This document shows, piece by piece, positions 32,844 through 41,613 of a DNA stretch of 63,222 bases. Under the pieces are notes generated by a model, which had not been told where the DNA came from, did not search any database, and saw nothing but the letters and a program-made list of their open reading frames with translations. Position numbers and translations under genes: made by a program. Source of the stretch: Paludibacteraceae bacterium (GTDB lineage: Bacteria; Bacteroidota; Bacteroidia; Bacteroidales; Paludibacteraceae); the NCBI GenBank assembly GCA_017412245.1, contig JAFPYI010000029.1:1-63222 (forward strand). Reading direction: 5' to 3'. The stretch's first letter is position 1, and every line of letters begins with the position of its first letter.

Positions 32844-35084
32844 ATGGGAATCAAACGAAAAATACTATTTGGGCTCTGGCTCCTGTTCGCGGCTATCGGA
32901 CTCTCGGCATGCCATTCTTTTTCGGCTGACGGCAGACGACTGCAACGGCAAATCAATGAACGAGAGGAATTCGCAGAGGAACAGATAATACTTCTTACAG
33001 AAGCATTAAATCGCCATGCGCCAATGGATTCTATTCGCATCATTGCGGAACAAGATCCTAACCTGTTGTTCTATATTTTCGATGCAACCCATTTGCTCTA
33101 TTGGTCCGATAACTGGCTTTCTTCCGGTGAAGTGCTTATTACCGGTTATGACACATGGCGTTATGCTCATTTCCGCAATGCGCATACTATCGTCAGGTGG
33201 ACGAGAGTAGGGATATATAATATCATGACCGTGATACCTATACGGTATGATTATCCGCTCCAAACACGACTGATGCAAAACCATTTCGTGCCGCCGTTCA
33301 ATGTGTCCGAGAAACGGGGATTGGAGCGGTTTAGACAAGAAGGGACAAAGCCTGTTTATTCCTCTGCCGGCGATTATCTCTTTTCGCTTTCGCCAACATC
33401 GGAACCGCTTGATAATACCGAAGGATATGCTGTTGCGGCGCAATCTTTCTCTTTCCGTACGTTGCTCGAGAACAATCAACCGGACAGTAAATCTCCGATT
33501 TATGTCTATCTCTGCATAGCCCTTTTTGCGTTGGTTTTCATTATTGGCGTTGTCGGGCTGATTATCAATCGGGGAATACGGAATATGCGTCTTTCTACAC
33601 GCATCCTCTATATCATCATCACCTGCGTTATGGCGGTCTTTATTTACGTCTTCTTCATGGCTATTCGATATGTTCGGACCAACTATGAGGAGAGACAAAG
33701 ACAAGAACTGCTCACTCGCTCGGAGTATATACAGACTTATCTCCGTTCGCTGTATTATTGGGATATGACGCTTACTACGGCGCAGACGAACGGACTGTCT
33801 ATCGACTTGCATGACCTCGGTTATGACCTCGACCAGGATATTTATGTTTATGCACTCACGGGAGAGATTATAGCTTCTTCGTCTCCTGCGGTCTTTAACG
33901 AAGGTATTCTCTCGCAACGTATGGCGCCGGAAGCGTTTTTTGATGAGAGTCACTCCGTCATCTGTTATGAGCATTTGGCTACACACCCGTACCTCGTCTC
34001 ATATGTGCCGTTCCTCAATGGTTCCTTTGTGCCTATCGGGTATATCGCTATGCCGTATTTCTTAAGCGAGCAGACGCGTTATCAGGAATTGGATAATTTG
34101 CTTTCTAAACTCTTACCGCCGTATATTCTTATTCTGCTTATTGCCTTGCTCTTTGCTTTTGGCGCGGCTAAAACCATGACGGCTCCTATTCGTCTGCTCA
34201 TTGATAAAATGAGACATTTTGAGATAGGCGCGAAAGATAACCATATTGATTATCCGTACCACGATGAGTTGGGAGCTCTGGTAGAACGATATAACGTCTT
34301 GGTGGATAGAGTGGAGGAGAGTGCAGAACAGTTAGCTCGTGCTGAACGGGAGGGTGCATGGCAAACGATGGCACGGCAGATTGCGCATGAGATCAATAAT
34401 CCGCTCACACCGATGAAACTGTCTGTTCAGAAACTGCAACTCAAACACGGCACAGACCGGTTTGATGATTATTTCGATAAGACAGCGCGAATGTTAATCT
34501 CTGAAATCGATAATCTGGCGCATATAGCTCAGTCGTTCTCTACTTTCGCCAAACAACCGGAAGTCGTAACGACGGAGGTGGATGTGGCGGAGAAACTGAG
34601 TCATGTCATTACGCTGCAACGAGAGAACGACGAACAGATTCCTATTCGATATGTAGGTGCCGATTCAGGTATTATGGTCTTGGCGGACAAAGAGCAGATC
34701 TCCCAGGTCTTCGTCAATATTATCAAAAACGCGATACAAGCACTAGAGAACGAAATGGTAAATGGTAAATGGCCCATACAGCGAAGCAGATCGTTCGACC
34801 GGAGGGAGATTAGAAATGGTAAATCACCTGACATCATCGTCTCGCTCAATCCGCATTTTTCGGAAAAAGAGATTCAGATAGCTATCTCTGACAACGGTCC
34901 GGGTATTCCGCCGGAGGTGCAAGAGAAGATTTTTCGGCCTAATTTCACGACGAAAAGCAATGGCAATGGATTAGGACTGGCTATCTCCAAACGCATTGTA
35001 GAAGGCTCCGGCGGACGTATTGAATTCGAAACTTCGCCTAAAGGAACAACCTTCTTTGTCTATCTGCGCAAAAAAACAAGCTAA
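32844..35084 (+). CDS. NtrY-like membrane sensor histidine kinase
   Basis: The 746-residue protein starts MGIKRKILFGLWLLFAAIGL. A Cys in LSACHS looks like a lipobox, unusual for a kinase. A periplasmic part (about 30-215) is followed by membrane helices near 220-245 and 255-280, a second sensor region, a helix near 430-450, a HAMP domain (TAPIRLLIDKM...), the H-box IAHEINNPLTPMKLS (about 514-528), and an ATPase domain with SDNGPGIPPEVQEKIF and GNGLGLAIS. Residues about 637-660 (EMVNGKWP...) are a repeat-encoded insert between ALEN and DIIVSL. An upstream ATG (32763) lies before the promoter and is rejected. An AraC-type regulator follows with a one-base overlap. Confidence 0.88.
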   Translation: MGIKRKILFGLWLLFAAIGLSACHSFSADGRRLQRQINEREEFAEEQIILLTEALNRHAPMDSIRIIAEQDPNLLFYIFDATHLLYWSDNWLSSGEVLITGYDTWRYAHFRNAHTIVRWTRVGIYNIMTVIPIRYDYPLQTRLMQNHFVPPFNVSEKRGLERFRQEGTKPVYSSAGDYLFSLSPTSEPLDNTEGYAVAAQSFSFRTLLENNQPDSKSPIYVYLCIALFALVFIIGVVGLIINRGIRNMRLSTRILYIIITCVMAVFIYVFFMAIRYVRTNYEERQRQELLTRSEYIQTYLRSLYYWDMTLTTAQTNGLSIDLHDLGYDLDQDIYVYALTGEIIASSSPAVFNEGILSQRMAPEAFFDESHSVICYEHLATHPYLVSYVPFLNGSFVPIGYIAMPYFLSEQTRYQELDNLLSKLLPPYILILLIALLFAFGAAKTMTAPIRLLIDKMRHFEIGAKDNHIDYPYHDELGALVERYNVLVDRVEESAEQLARAEREGAWQTMARQIAHEINNPLTPMKLSVQKLQLKHGTDRFDDYFDKTARMLISEIDNLAHIAQSFSTFAKQPEVVTTEVDVAEKLSHVITLQRENDEQIPIRYVGADSGIMVLADKEQISQVFVNIIKNAIQALENEMVNGKWPIQRSRSFDRREIRNGKSPDIIVSLNPHFSEKEIQIAISDNGPGIPPEVQEKIFRPNFTTKSNGNGLGLAISKRIVEGSGGRIEFETSPKGTTFFVYLRKKTS
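34753..34824 (+). repeat. In-frame composite repeat inside the sensor kinase gene
   Basis: AAATGGTAAATGGTAAATGG, then a CAGCGAAGC and GACCGGAGGG stretch, then AGAAATGGTAAAT. It combines the TGGTAAATG repeat and the GCGAAGC module. It encodes MVNGKWPIQRSRSFDRREIR plus NGK, in the loop between the N-box helix and the next strand. Confidence 0.7.
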
Positions 35085-35944
35085 TGTATTTCCAGATTAT
35101 CTATCCTGCGGAGATCTTGCGACCCTATATCTCCCGTTATGTGTTTGTACGGGCGGAGGGCTCGACAGATACTATGACGCCGCCGGCAGATGATCCTCGT
35201 TTTGTGAACGGGAAACATGTTCAGTCCTTGTTGCCAAACTACGGCAGTTTCGTCTTTGTCAGAAATGCGGAGATAGAAATTGCCGGCACTAACGCAGATG
35301 GTCTGACGCTACTTGGAGCGAATCAGAAAACCTTGGGTCTAACCACCCTTCACGGTTGGTTTGAAGGAATGATGTTAGATTTTGAGCCGGGCGGAATGCA
35401 TGTATTAACGAGTATGGACCTGCAGCAGCTATCCGGCAAGGTACTGAAGGCAAGTGATTTGGGCGATGAGGGGTTGGCTCATCTGGACCAGATATTCAAG
35501 AATACGCTCCGTGCAGAAGAGATTGCGCTGCAAGTAGACGCATTTTTCCTGGAACGTCTTCCTATAAAAGAAGCTCCTCATGACGCGCGTATTAGAAAGG
35601 TGATTGCAGCCTGCGATGAGGTCAAAGGAAATATATCGGCTGCAGAGATGGCATCGGTAGCCTGCTTGGGCGAGCGGCAGTTTCTGCGTGTCTTCCGCAA
35701 TTATGTGGGAATCCCGCCTAAACAATTTGTCCGTTTGAGGCGCTTTCACCGAACTATCCAGGACATGCAACAACAGGCGGCTCAAGGCAGATCGATAGAT
35801 TTGTTGGCTACGGTTTTGCGGCACGGATATTATGACTTGAGTCATGCTGCGCTGGAGTTTCAACAAATGGGCTGCGTCTCGCCGGGACAATTTAGAATGT
35901 TGGGTATTCCTTTATCGGAAGATTTCTCCGTCTTTTTTGCTTAA
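35084..35944 (+). CDS. AraC-family transcription regulator
   Basis: The 286-residue protein has an N-terminal ligand-type domain (IIYPAEILRPYISRYVFV; LHGWFEGMMLDFEPGGMHVL) like other Bacteroidota AraC proteins. A C-terminal double helix-turn-helix follows from about 175 (IRKVIAACDEVKGNISAAEM, GERQFLRVFRNYVGIPPKQF, VRLRRFHRTIQDM). The gene overlaps the sensor kinase stop by one base (TAATG), so kinase and regulator are coupled. No receiver domain is seen, hence it is not a classical response regulator. The outer-membrane barrel gene downstream, with its own promoter, is a possible target. Confidence 0.85.
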   Translation: MYFQIIYPAEILRPYISRYVFVRAEGSTDTMTPPADDPRFVNGKHVQSLLPNYGSFVFVRNAEIEIAGTNADGLTLLGANQKTLGLTTLHGWFEGMMLDFEPGGMHVLTSMDLQQLSGKVLKASDLGDEGLAHLDQIFKNTLRAEEIALQVDAFFLERLPIKEAPHDARIRKVIAACDEVKGNISAAEMASVACLGERQFLRVFRNYVGIPPKQFVRLRRFHRTIQDMQQQAAQGRSIDLLATVLRHGYYDLSHAALEFQQMGCVSPGQFRMLGIPLSEDFSVFFA

Positions 35945-35991
35945 AAAATTTGAATGTCCGTTTTTTCATATACCAAATCCGCAAAAAGCAG

Positions 35992-35999
35992 TACTTTTG
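35992..35999 (+). promoter_or_regulatory. -7 element of the outer-membrane barrel gene
   Basis: TACTTTTG followed by CACC, with GCAAAAAGCAG before it as in other promoters here. The upstream TTTC (35964-35967) is imperfect and 24 nt away. Confidence 0.6.
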
Positions 36000-36022
36000 C
36001 ACCGAATTTTAAAACTTGTTTT

Positions 36023-38542
36023 ATGAAAAAGTTCTTTATAGGAATATTCCTACTTTGCTCATTTTGGGTTAGCGCAGAGACAATCAAAGGCTCTGTGGTT
36101 GACGAACGCGGCGAAGCTATGCCGTTTGTGACTATTTCTGTCCTGGCACAGGATTCCTCGCTCATTACAGGTGCCATCACCGACGATGAAGGAAAATACG
36201 AAATTGACCTTTCAACTTCCAACTTTCAACCTTCAACCTTTATCCTTCAAGCCTCTTATGTCGGTTATAAGACGGCTTTTGGAGGACCGGATTTTGTGCT
36301 GCGCGAAGAGACGGAACACCTCAAAGAATTAGAGGTTAAAGCCAAGAAACCGCTTATCGAGCGCCAAATGGACAAACTGGTGGTAAACGTCTCTGCTTCG
36401 CCTTTGGCAGCAGGTTCCAACGGAAATGATATTCTTCGTCGTGCACCGGGTGTCCGCATCGATAAAGACGGCAATATTACCGTAAACGGTAAATCTGTGG
36501 AAATATGGGTGGACGGCAAACCTTCGTATCTCTCCGGGCAACAACTCAAAGCTATGTTGGACGGAACAGACGGAAACACCATTGAGAAAATAGAAATCAT
36601 CTCCAATCCGTCGGCCAAATATGATGCTTCGGGCCAAGGGGGAATCATCAATATCAAGACCAAACGCAATATGATGAAGGGCCTCAATGGAATGCTTTCT
36701 GCCGGTTATGGTGGCATGTATTTCAGCGACGTCAAACGATGGCTGAGTCAAGAAATGGTTTCGCTTATGCTCAACTACCGAGGCGAGAAAACGTACACTT
36801 TCGGCCAGTTCACGCAAGTCTTTGCGCAAAATGATATCGATTTTGAGTCCTATCGCGAGACTCCGATGTTGAAAAACTACTCCTATTCGGATTATGCTAT
36901 GGATTTTCAGTATTACATGCTCAAGGTCGGCAATGACTGGTATATCGACTCGCTCAACACGCTCGGTTTCATTCTTAACGTGCCTTTTATGGACGTGGAC
37001 CAGCATATCGTTCCCGGACGGAACTATGCCTATATGATTCAAGGCTCGGATACAACGAATAGCACCACCAATTCTCAAAACCGTCTCAAAGCGCCTCAAC
37101 ACACGGCAAACCTCAACTATACACACACTTTCTCGGAGGATTTGGAACGCGAATTGACCATCAATCTGGACTATAACCGCTATAACAACAGTTCACTCAA
37201 TTCGCAGGAGACGAACTACGATAAGACCTACAATGGCATCGATGCGTTGGGAATCAATATCAATACCAAACAAATCGTCAATATCTATTCCGCCAAAATG
37301 GATTTCCAAACTAAGTTTTGGAAAACAGGAATGATTGAGTGTGGCGTCAAATACGCGCTTTCGTCCACGGACAATAACATGACCACCGATTCCACTCGCA
37401 ATGGAACTGTTCTTCCGACGGATCTCAATGCTTTCCGTTATGACGAACATGTGGCTGCGGCGTATATCTCCGTAGGAAAACAGTTTGGCGAACACTGGTC
37501 TGTCAAACTCGGCCTGCGAGGCGAATATACCTTCTCTCACGGCGATTGGAAAGACGACGGTTTGGATTCAATCATCAATAAGTCTTATTTCGATCCGTTC
37601 CCAACGGCTTATGTCGGTTATACCTCCTCTCCGCTTGGCAAAATCCAACAACCGATATCTGTTTCTGCCTCTTACACACGCCGCATCAAACGTCCGTCCT
37701 ATTGGATGCTCAATCCGTTCTCTTCGTACGTCGATGCTTATACTATCCAAAAAGGAAACACGAACCTGACGCCGGAGTTTAACAACGATGTGGAACTCAC
37801 TTTCTCATGGACGCAGTATTGGAATATGACGCTCAATTTTGCCCACACGCAGGATATGTTCTCTTCGCGCATGACCATCTTACCGGACGGAATAGGTTAC
37901 TCGCAATGGATCAATTTCGGTACTTGTACTACCCACGGAGTGAATGTCTCTCTTACGGAACTGCCACTTGTCCCGAAATACGAGAAATGTGATGAGAGCC
38001 AAATGGTAAATGGTAAATGCCCAAATCGTCAATTAGCGGGCGCATGGCTCGCGTTGACAGTCAATGCCGGATGGATGCATTTTATCAATAAATCCTACGA
38101 GAAACAAGATGACGGCACACCGAATTACATCATGAAAAGTCATTACGGCTATGTCGGAGGAACGCTCTCAGCTTATCTTCCCAAAGACTGGACCATGACC
38201 TTTGATGCTAACTGGTCTTCGCCTATGCTCACAGGATATAACAAGTCCGGCAGCACCTATTTTGCGTCCTTTGGAATCCGGAAAATGTACATGGCGAAAG
38301 GACTTATTTTCAACCTCAACGTGCAAGATTTACTCCGTTCGCTCAGTTTTCGGGAAGATGATATGAGCCAGGAATCGGGTAACCGCTCGTGGTACAAGAA
38401 TACCATCCGCCAGCAGCGTGTGATGTTCTCGCTCACATGGATGTTTGGCCAGTACCAGCAGCATAAGAATCGTAAGGTTGGTGACCTTGATGAATCCTCT
38501 CGTCTCGGAGGAGGCGGAGGTGGCGTTTCCACAGGCCGATAA
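36023..38542 (+). CDS. TonB-dependent-receptor-like outer-membrane barrel (CarboxypepD-reg domain)
   Basis: The 839-residue protein starts at the ATG at 36023 (MKKFFIGIFLLCSFWVSAET). A CarboxypepD regulatory-like domain (IKGSVVDERGEAMPFVTISV, about 21-100) is followed by a plug-like region (NDILRRAPGVRIDKDGNITV, about 135-154; PSAKYDASGQGGIINIKT) and a long barrel with many aromatic-Asn repeats. It fits the Bacteroidota outer-membrane beta-barrel family near TonB receptors; the ligand is unknown. Two repeat-encoded stretches occur: STSNFQPSTFILQ (about 63-75) and SQMVNGKCPNRQ (about 659-668). The C-terminus is Gly-rich (LGGGGGGVSTGR), not the usual aromatic end. Confidence 0.82.
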   Translation: MKKFFIGIFLLCSFWVSAETIKGSVVDERGEAMPFVTISVLAQDSSLITGAITDDEGKYEIDLSTSNFQPSTFILQASYVGYKTAFGGPDFVLREETEHLKELEVKAKKPLIERQMDKLVVNVSASPLAAGSNGNDILRRAPGVRIDKDGNITVNGKSVEIWVDGKPSYLSGQQLKAMLDGTDGNTIEKIEIISNPSAKYDASGQGGIINIKTKRNMMKGLNGMLSAGYGGMYFSDVKRWLSQEMVSLMLNYRGEKTYTFGQFTQVFAQNDIDFESYRETPMLKNYSYSDYAMDFQYYMLKVGNDWYIDSLNTLGFILNVPFMDVDQHIVPGRNYAYMIQGSDTTNSTTNSQNRLKAPQHTANLNYTHTFSEDLERELTINLDYNRYNNSSLNSQETNYDKTYNGIDALGININTKQIVNIYSAKMDFQTKFWKTGMIECGVKYALSSTDNNMTTDSTRNGTVLPTDLNAFRYDEHVAAAYISVGKQFGEHWSVKLGLRGEYTFSHGDWKDDGLDSIINKSYFDPFPTAYVGYTSSPLGKIQQPISVSASYTRRIKRPSYWMLNPFSSYVDAYTIQKGNTNLTPEFNNDVELTFSWTQYWNMTLNFAHTQDMFSSRMTILPDGIGYSQWINFGTCTTHGVNVSLTELPLVPKYEKCDESQMVNGKCPNRQLAGAWLALTVNAGWMHFINKSYEKQDDGTPNYIMKSHYGYVGGTLSAYLPKDWTMTFDANWSSPMLTGYNKSGSTYFASFGIRKMYMAKGLIFNLNVQDLLRSLSFREDDMSQESGNRSWYKNTIRQQRVMFSLTWMFGQYQQHKNRKVGDLDESSRLGGGGGGVSTGR
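36208..36249 (+). repeat. In-frame TTCAACCTT-type simple repeat
   Basis: CTTTCAACTTCCAACTTTC then AACCTTCAACCTTTATCC. It encodes LSTSNFQPSTFIL in the N-terminal domain of the barrel protein. Confidence 0.55.
38000..38026 (+). repeat. In-frame TGGTAAATG-type repeat in the barrel gene
   Basis: CAAATGGTAAATGGTAAATG then CCCAAAT. It encodes QMVNGKCP, the same peptide frame as MVNGKWP in the sensor kinase. Confidence 0.6.
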
Positions 38543-38560
38543 ACCCGCACTAAAACACAG

Positions 38561-38594
38561 AAAAATGGCACTTCTCACAAGTGTCATTTTTTTT
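38561..38594 (+). terminator. Terminator after the outer-membrane barrel gene
   Basis: AAATGGCACTT, CTCAC, AAGTGTCATTT, then eight T. Confidence 0.78.
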
Positions 38595-38637
38595 GTACTA
38601 TCGCAGATTCATTTCCCTACTATCGCATTTCTCTTTT

Positions 38638-38750
38638 ACCATTTTTTTTACCTTCTTTTCACCTTTTTTTTACCATTTTTTTACCTTTCTTGTTACCTGT
38701 TTTGAGTAGGTGATTAGTAGGTGATAAGTAGGTGATAAGTAGGTGATAAG
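38638..38750. repeat. 11-bp periodic ACC / GGT array upstream of gdhA
   Basis: ACC occurs at 38638, 38650, 38661, 38672, 38683 and 38695 (steps 12, 11, 11, 11, 12) in T-rich DNA. It is followed by four tandem 11-bp units TAGGTGATTAG/TAGGTGATAAG (38707-38750). The array ends 86 bp before the gdhA promoter. No gene lies in 38543-38835. Confidence 0.7.
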
Positions 38751-38835
38751 TACGTTATTGTTCTTTTTTACTTTCCTTTTTTCATCGCCCCGAACTGCTC
38801 CAAAACACCACCAAACGAAAAAATCTTTGATTTTT

Positions 38836-38867
38836 CTTGCACGTTTCAAAAAAAAGCAGTACCTTTG
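38836..38867 (+). promoter_or_regulatory. Promoter of gdhA
   Basis: CTTG (38836-38839), 20 nt, TACCTTTG (38860-38867). Confidence 0.75.
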
Positions 38868-38915
38868 TCGCCGATTTTATTAATACTAATAAAAACCATT
38901 AAAAACACATATACA

Positions 38916-40259
38916 ATGAAAGTACAAAACATCATGCAGCAATTGGCTGCGAAACATCCCGGAGAAGCAGAGTATCTGCAAGCTGTGCAAGAGGTTCTCG
39001 AATCTATCGAAGAGGTCTATAACCAACACCCGGAGTTCGAGCAGGCAAAGATCGTGGAGAGAATGGTTGAACCGGACCGTATCTTCACTTTCCGTGTCAC
39101 ATGGATTGATGACCAAGGCGAAGTACAGACCAACCTCGGTTACCGCGTGCAGTTCAATTCAGCCATCGGCCCGTACAAAGGCGGTCTGCGTTTCCATAGA
39201 GCCGTAACGCCTTCCATGCTGAAGTTCCTCGGCTTCGAGCAGACATTCAAAAACGCACTCACAACCCTTCCTATGGGCGGCGCAAAGGGTGGAGCAGACT
39301 TCGACCCTGTCGGCAAATCAGACGCAGAGATAATGCGTTTCTGCCAGGCTTTCATGCTTGAACTCTGGCGGTGCATCGGACCGGACCAAGATATACCTGC
39401 AGGTGACGTAGGCGTAGGCGGACGTGAGATAGGATTCCTTAACGGAATGTACCAAAAACTCGCACGAGAATACCATACAGGCGTCCTCACAGGAAAAGGA
39501 ATGACATGGGGTGGTTCTATTCTCCGTCCCGAAGCAACAGGCTTCGGAGCACTCTATTTCACGCAACACCTCCTCCATACTGCCGGCAAAGATATCAAAG
39601 GCAAACGCGTAGCTATCTCCGGTTTCGGAAACGTAGCATGGGGCGCAGCTACCAAAGCTGTTGAACTCGGCGCAAAAGTAGTGGCTATCTCAGGTCCTGA
39701 CGGTGTGGTGGCTATCAAGGATGGTATTACCAAAGAGATGATTGACTACATGCTCGTCATGCGTGCTTCTAACCGAAATAAAGTGCAAGACATGGCGGAT
39801 AAGTTCCCGAAAGAATGTGTCTTCACTGCCGGCAAGAAAGCCTGGTCTATCCCTTGCGATATAGCTCTGCCGTGTGCTTTCCAAAACGAACTGTCGGAAG
39901 AGGACGCAAAGGAACTGAAAGCTAACGGATGTTGGTGCTGCTGCGAGGTTTCGAACATGGGTTGCCAACCGGGAGCTATTCATTTCTTCCAGTCCAACAA
40001 GATTCTCTTTGCGCCGGGCAAAGCCGTCAACGCAGGTGGCGTAGCTACTTCAGGTCTGGAGATGACACAAAACGCAGAACACCTCTCATGGAAAGCTGCC
40101 GAAGTGGACGACCGTCTCCATCATATCATGGAGTCCATCCACGAGCAATGTGTTCGTTACGGCACACAACCCGACGGAACGATTGACTACGTCAAAGGTG
40201 CCAACATCGCCGGCTTTATGAAAGTCGCTACCGCTATGTTGGAGCAAGGAATCATTTAA
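38916..40259 (+). CDS. gdhA: NADP-type glutamate dehydrogenase
   Basis: The 447-residue protein (start MKVQNIMQQLAAKHPGEAEY) matches hexameric bacterial glutamate dehydrogenases in length and motifs: YKGGLRFHRAVTPSMLKFLG (about 88-107), TTLPMGGAKGGADFDP with the catalytic Lys (about 119-134), and a Rossmann fold in VAISGFGNVAWGAATKAVEL. It fixes ammonia into glutamate or the reverse. A longer in-frame start at 38865 overlaps the promoter -7 element and is rejected. The 11-bp array upstream may take part in control. kbl follows after a short hairpin repeat. Confidence 0.95.
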   Translation: MKVQNIMQQLAAKHPGEAEYLQAVQEVLESIEEVYNQHPEFEQAKIVERMVEPDRIFTFRVTWIDDQGEVQTNLGYRVQFNSAIGPYKGGLRFHRAVTPSMLKFLGFEQTFKNALTTLPMGGAKGGADFDPVGKSDAEIMRFCQAFMLELWRCIGPDQDIPAGDVGVGGREIGFLNGMYQKLAREYHTGVLTGKGMTWGGSILRPEATGFGALYFTQHLLHTAGKDIKGKRVAISGFGNVAWGAATKAVELGAKVVAISGPDGVVAIKDGITKEMIDYMLVMRASNRNKVQDMADKFPKECVFTAGKKAWSIPCDIALPCAFQNELSEEDAKELKANGCWCCCEVSNMGCQPGAIHFFQSNKILFAPGKAVNAGGVATSGLEMTQNAEHLSWKAAEVDDRLHHIMESIHEQCVRYGTQPDGTIDYVKGANIAGFMKVATAMLEQGII

Positions 40260-40269
40260 AACAAAATCC

Positions 40270-40304
40270 TTCTCCCCTCCTTTTAGGGAGGGGCGGGGGT
40301 AGGC
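40270..40304. repeat. CCCCTCC/GGAGGGG hairpin repeat between gdhA and kbl
   Basis: TCCCCTCCTTTTAGGGAGGG then GCGGGGGTAGGCT. It has the same wording as the in-frame copy in era (46141-46176). There is no T run, so it is not a standard terminator, though it could slow transcription. Confidence 0.75.
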
Positions 40305-40309
40305 TAATT

Positions 40310-41563
40310 ATGTACACTGATTTTCAAAAACATCTGCAATCGACCTTGCAAGAAATCAAGGATGCAGGACTCTATAAGAACGAACGCGTAATCATCACAC
40401 CGCAATCATCGGCCATTCAGGTCGAGAACCCTCTCGCCTCTAAACAGCGCAGCGTAAACGCCGAAGGCTCTAAACGTCCGGAGGACTCTAAACCTCTATC
40501 CGTTATCAACTTCTGCGCCAACAACTATCTCGGCCTGGCGGATAACAAAGAACTCATCCAGGCTGCGAAAGACCGCATGGATGCACGTGGCTACGGCATG
40601 GCGTCCGTACGTTTCATCTGCGGTACACAGGACACCCATAAAGAACTGGAAAAGGTTATCTCGGATTTCTTCGGAACGGAAGATACTATCCTTTATGCCG
40701 CTTGTTTTGATGCCAACGGAGGACTCTTTGAACCGTTGCTGACGGAAGAAGATGCAATCATCTCCGACGCGCTCAACCATGCCTCTATCATCGATGGTGT
40801 GCGTCTCTGCAAAGCGGTGCGTTATCGCTATGCCAACGGAGATATGGCGGACCTCGAGGAGCAACTGAAGAAAGCCCAAGCACAACGCTTCCGTATCATC
40901 GCTACCGACGGAGTATTCTCCATGGACGGAAACGTTTGTCCGCTCGATAAGATTTACGAATTGGCTAAGAAATACAACGCCCTTGTTATGGTAGATGAGT
41001 CGCACTCCGCAGGTGTCGTAGGTAAGACAGGGCACGGCGTGACCGAACTCTATAACCTCCGTGGCAAAGTGGAGATTATCACCGGCACACTCGGCAAAGC
41101 TTTCGGTGGCTCGGTAGGCGGATTCACTACGGGTAAGAAAGAGATTATCGACCTCCTTCGCCAGCGTTCCCGTCCGTATCTGTTCTCGAACTCTATCCCG
41201 CCGATGATTGCTGCGGCAGGTATCAAGACTTTTGAGATACTCACCCGTTCCAACGAACTGCAGGACCGTCTGCACGAGAATACCGCGTACTTCATAGAGA
41301 AGATGAAAGCAGCAGGATTTGATATCAAACCTACCCAGTCTGCTATCTGTGCGGTTATGCTTTACGACGCACGTTTGAGTCAGGAATTTGCTGCGGCTTT
41401 GCAGGAAGAAGGAATATACGTCACAGGCTTCTATTATCCGGTCGTGCCGAAAGGACAAGCACGCATCCGCGTACAGGTTTCTGCCGCGCATACACGCGAA
41501 CAACTCGACCGTGGTATAGCAGCCTTTACAAAAATTGGCACGGTTCTTGGTGTATTGAAATAA
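40310..41563 (+). CDS. kbl: Glycine C-acetyltransferase (2-amino-3-ketobutyrate CoA ligase)
   Basis: The 417-residue pyridoxal-phosphate enzyme has INFCANNYLGLADNKELIQA (about 65-84), SVRFICGTQDTHKELE, the VDESHSAGVVGKTGHG region (about 226-241) and the Lys in ITGTLGKAFGGSVGG (about 258-272). It splits 2-amino-3-ketobutyrate to glycine and acetyl-CoA and partners with tdh next to it. The family is near 398 residues; the excess is explained by about twenty residues (ASKQRSVNAEGSKRPEDSKP, about 43-62) encoded by the TAAAC modular repeat, in an N-terminal surface region ahead of the conserved core. Confidence 0.93.
   Translation: MYTDFQKHLQSTLQEIKDAGLYKNERVIITPQSSAIQVENPLASKQRSVNAEGSKRPEDSKPLSVINFCANNYLGLADNKELIQAAKDRMDARGYGMASVRFICGTQDTHKELEKVISDFFGTEDTILYAACFDANGGLFEPLLTEEDAIISDALNHASIIDGVRLCKAVRYRYANGDMADLEEQLKKAQAQRFRIIATDGVFSMDGNVCPLDKIYELAKKYNALVMVDESHSAGVVGKTGHGVTELYNLRGKVEIITGTLGKAFGGSVGGFTTGKKEIIDLLRQRSRPYLFSNSIPPMIAAAGIKTFEILTRSNELQDRLHENTAYFIEKMKAAGFDIKPTQSAICAVMLYDARLSQEFAAALQEEGIYVTGFYYPVVPKGQARIRVQVSAAHTREQLDRGIAAFTKIGTVLGVLK
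40437..40497 (+). repeat. In-frame TAAAC-hairpin modular repeat in kbl
   Basis: GCCTCTAAACAGCGCAGCG, TAAACGCCGAAGGC, TCTAAACGTCCGGAGGAC, TCTAAACC. Mini-hairpins GCCGAAGGC and GTCCGGAGGAC are separated by TCTAAAC. The segment encodes SKQRSVNAEGSKRPEDSKP. Confidence 0.75.
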
Positions 41564-41565
41564 CC

Positions 41566-41607
41566 AAATGGCCAAATAAATGACCAAATGGTAAATGAAT
41601 AAATGAG
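41566..41607. repeat. CAAATGG simple repeat between kbl and tdh
   Basis: CCAAATGGCCAAATAAATGA, CCAAATGGTAAATGAATAAA. It belongs to the TGGTAAATG family that also occurs in frame in three proteins. Confidence 0.6.
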
Positions 41608-41613
41608 AAAATT

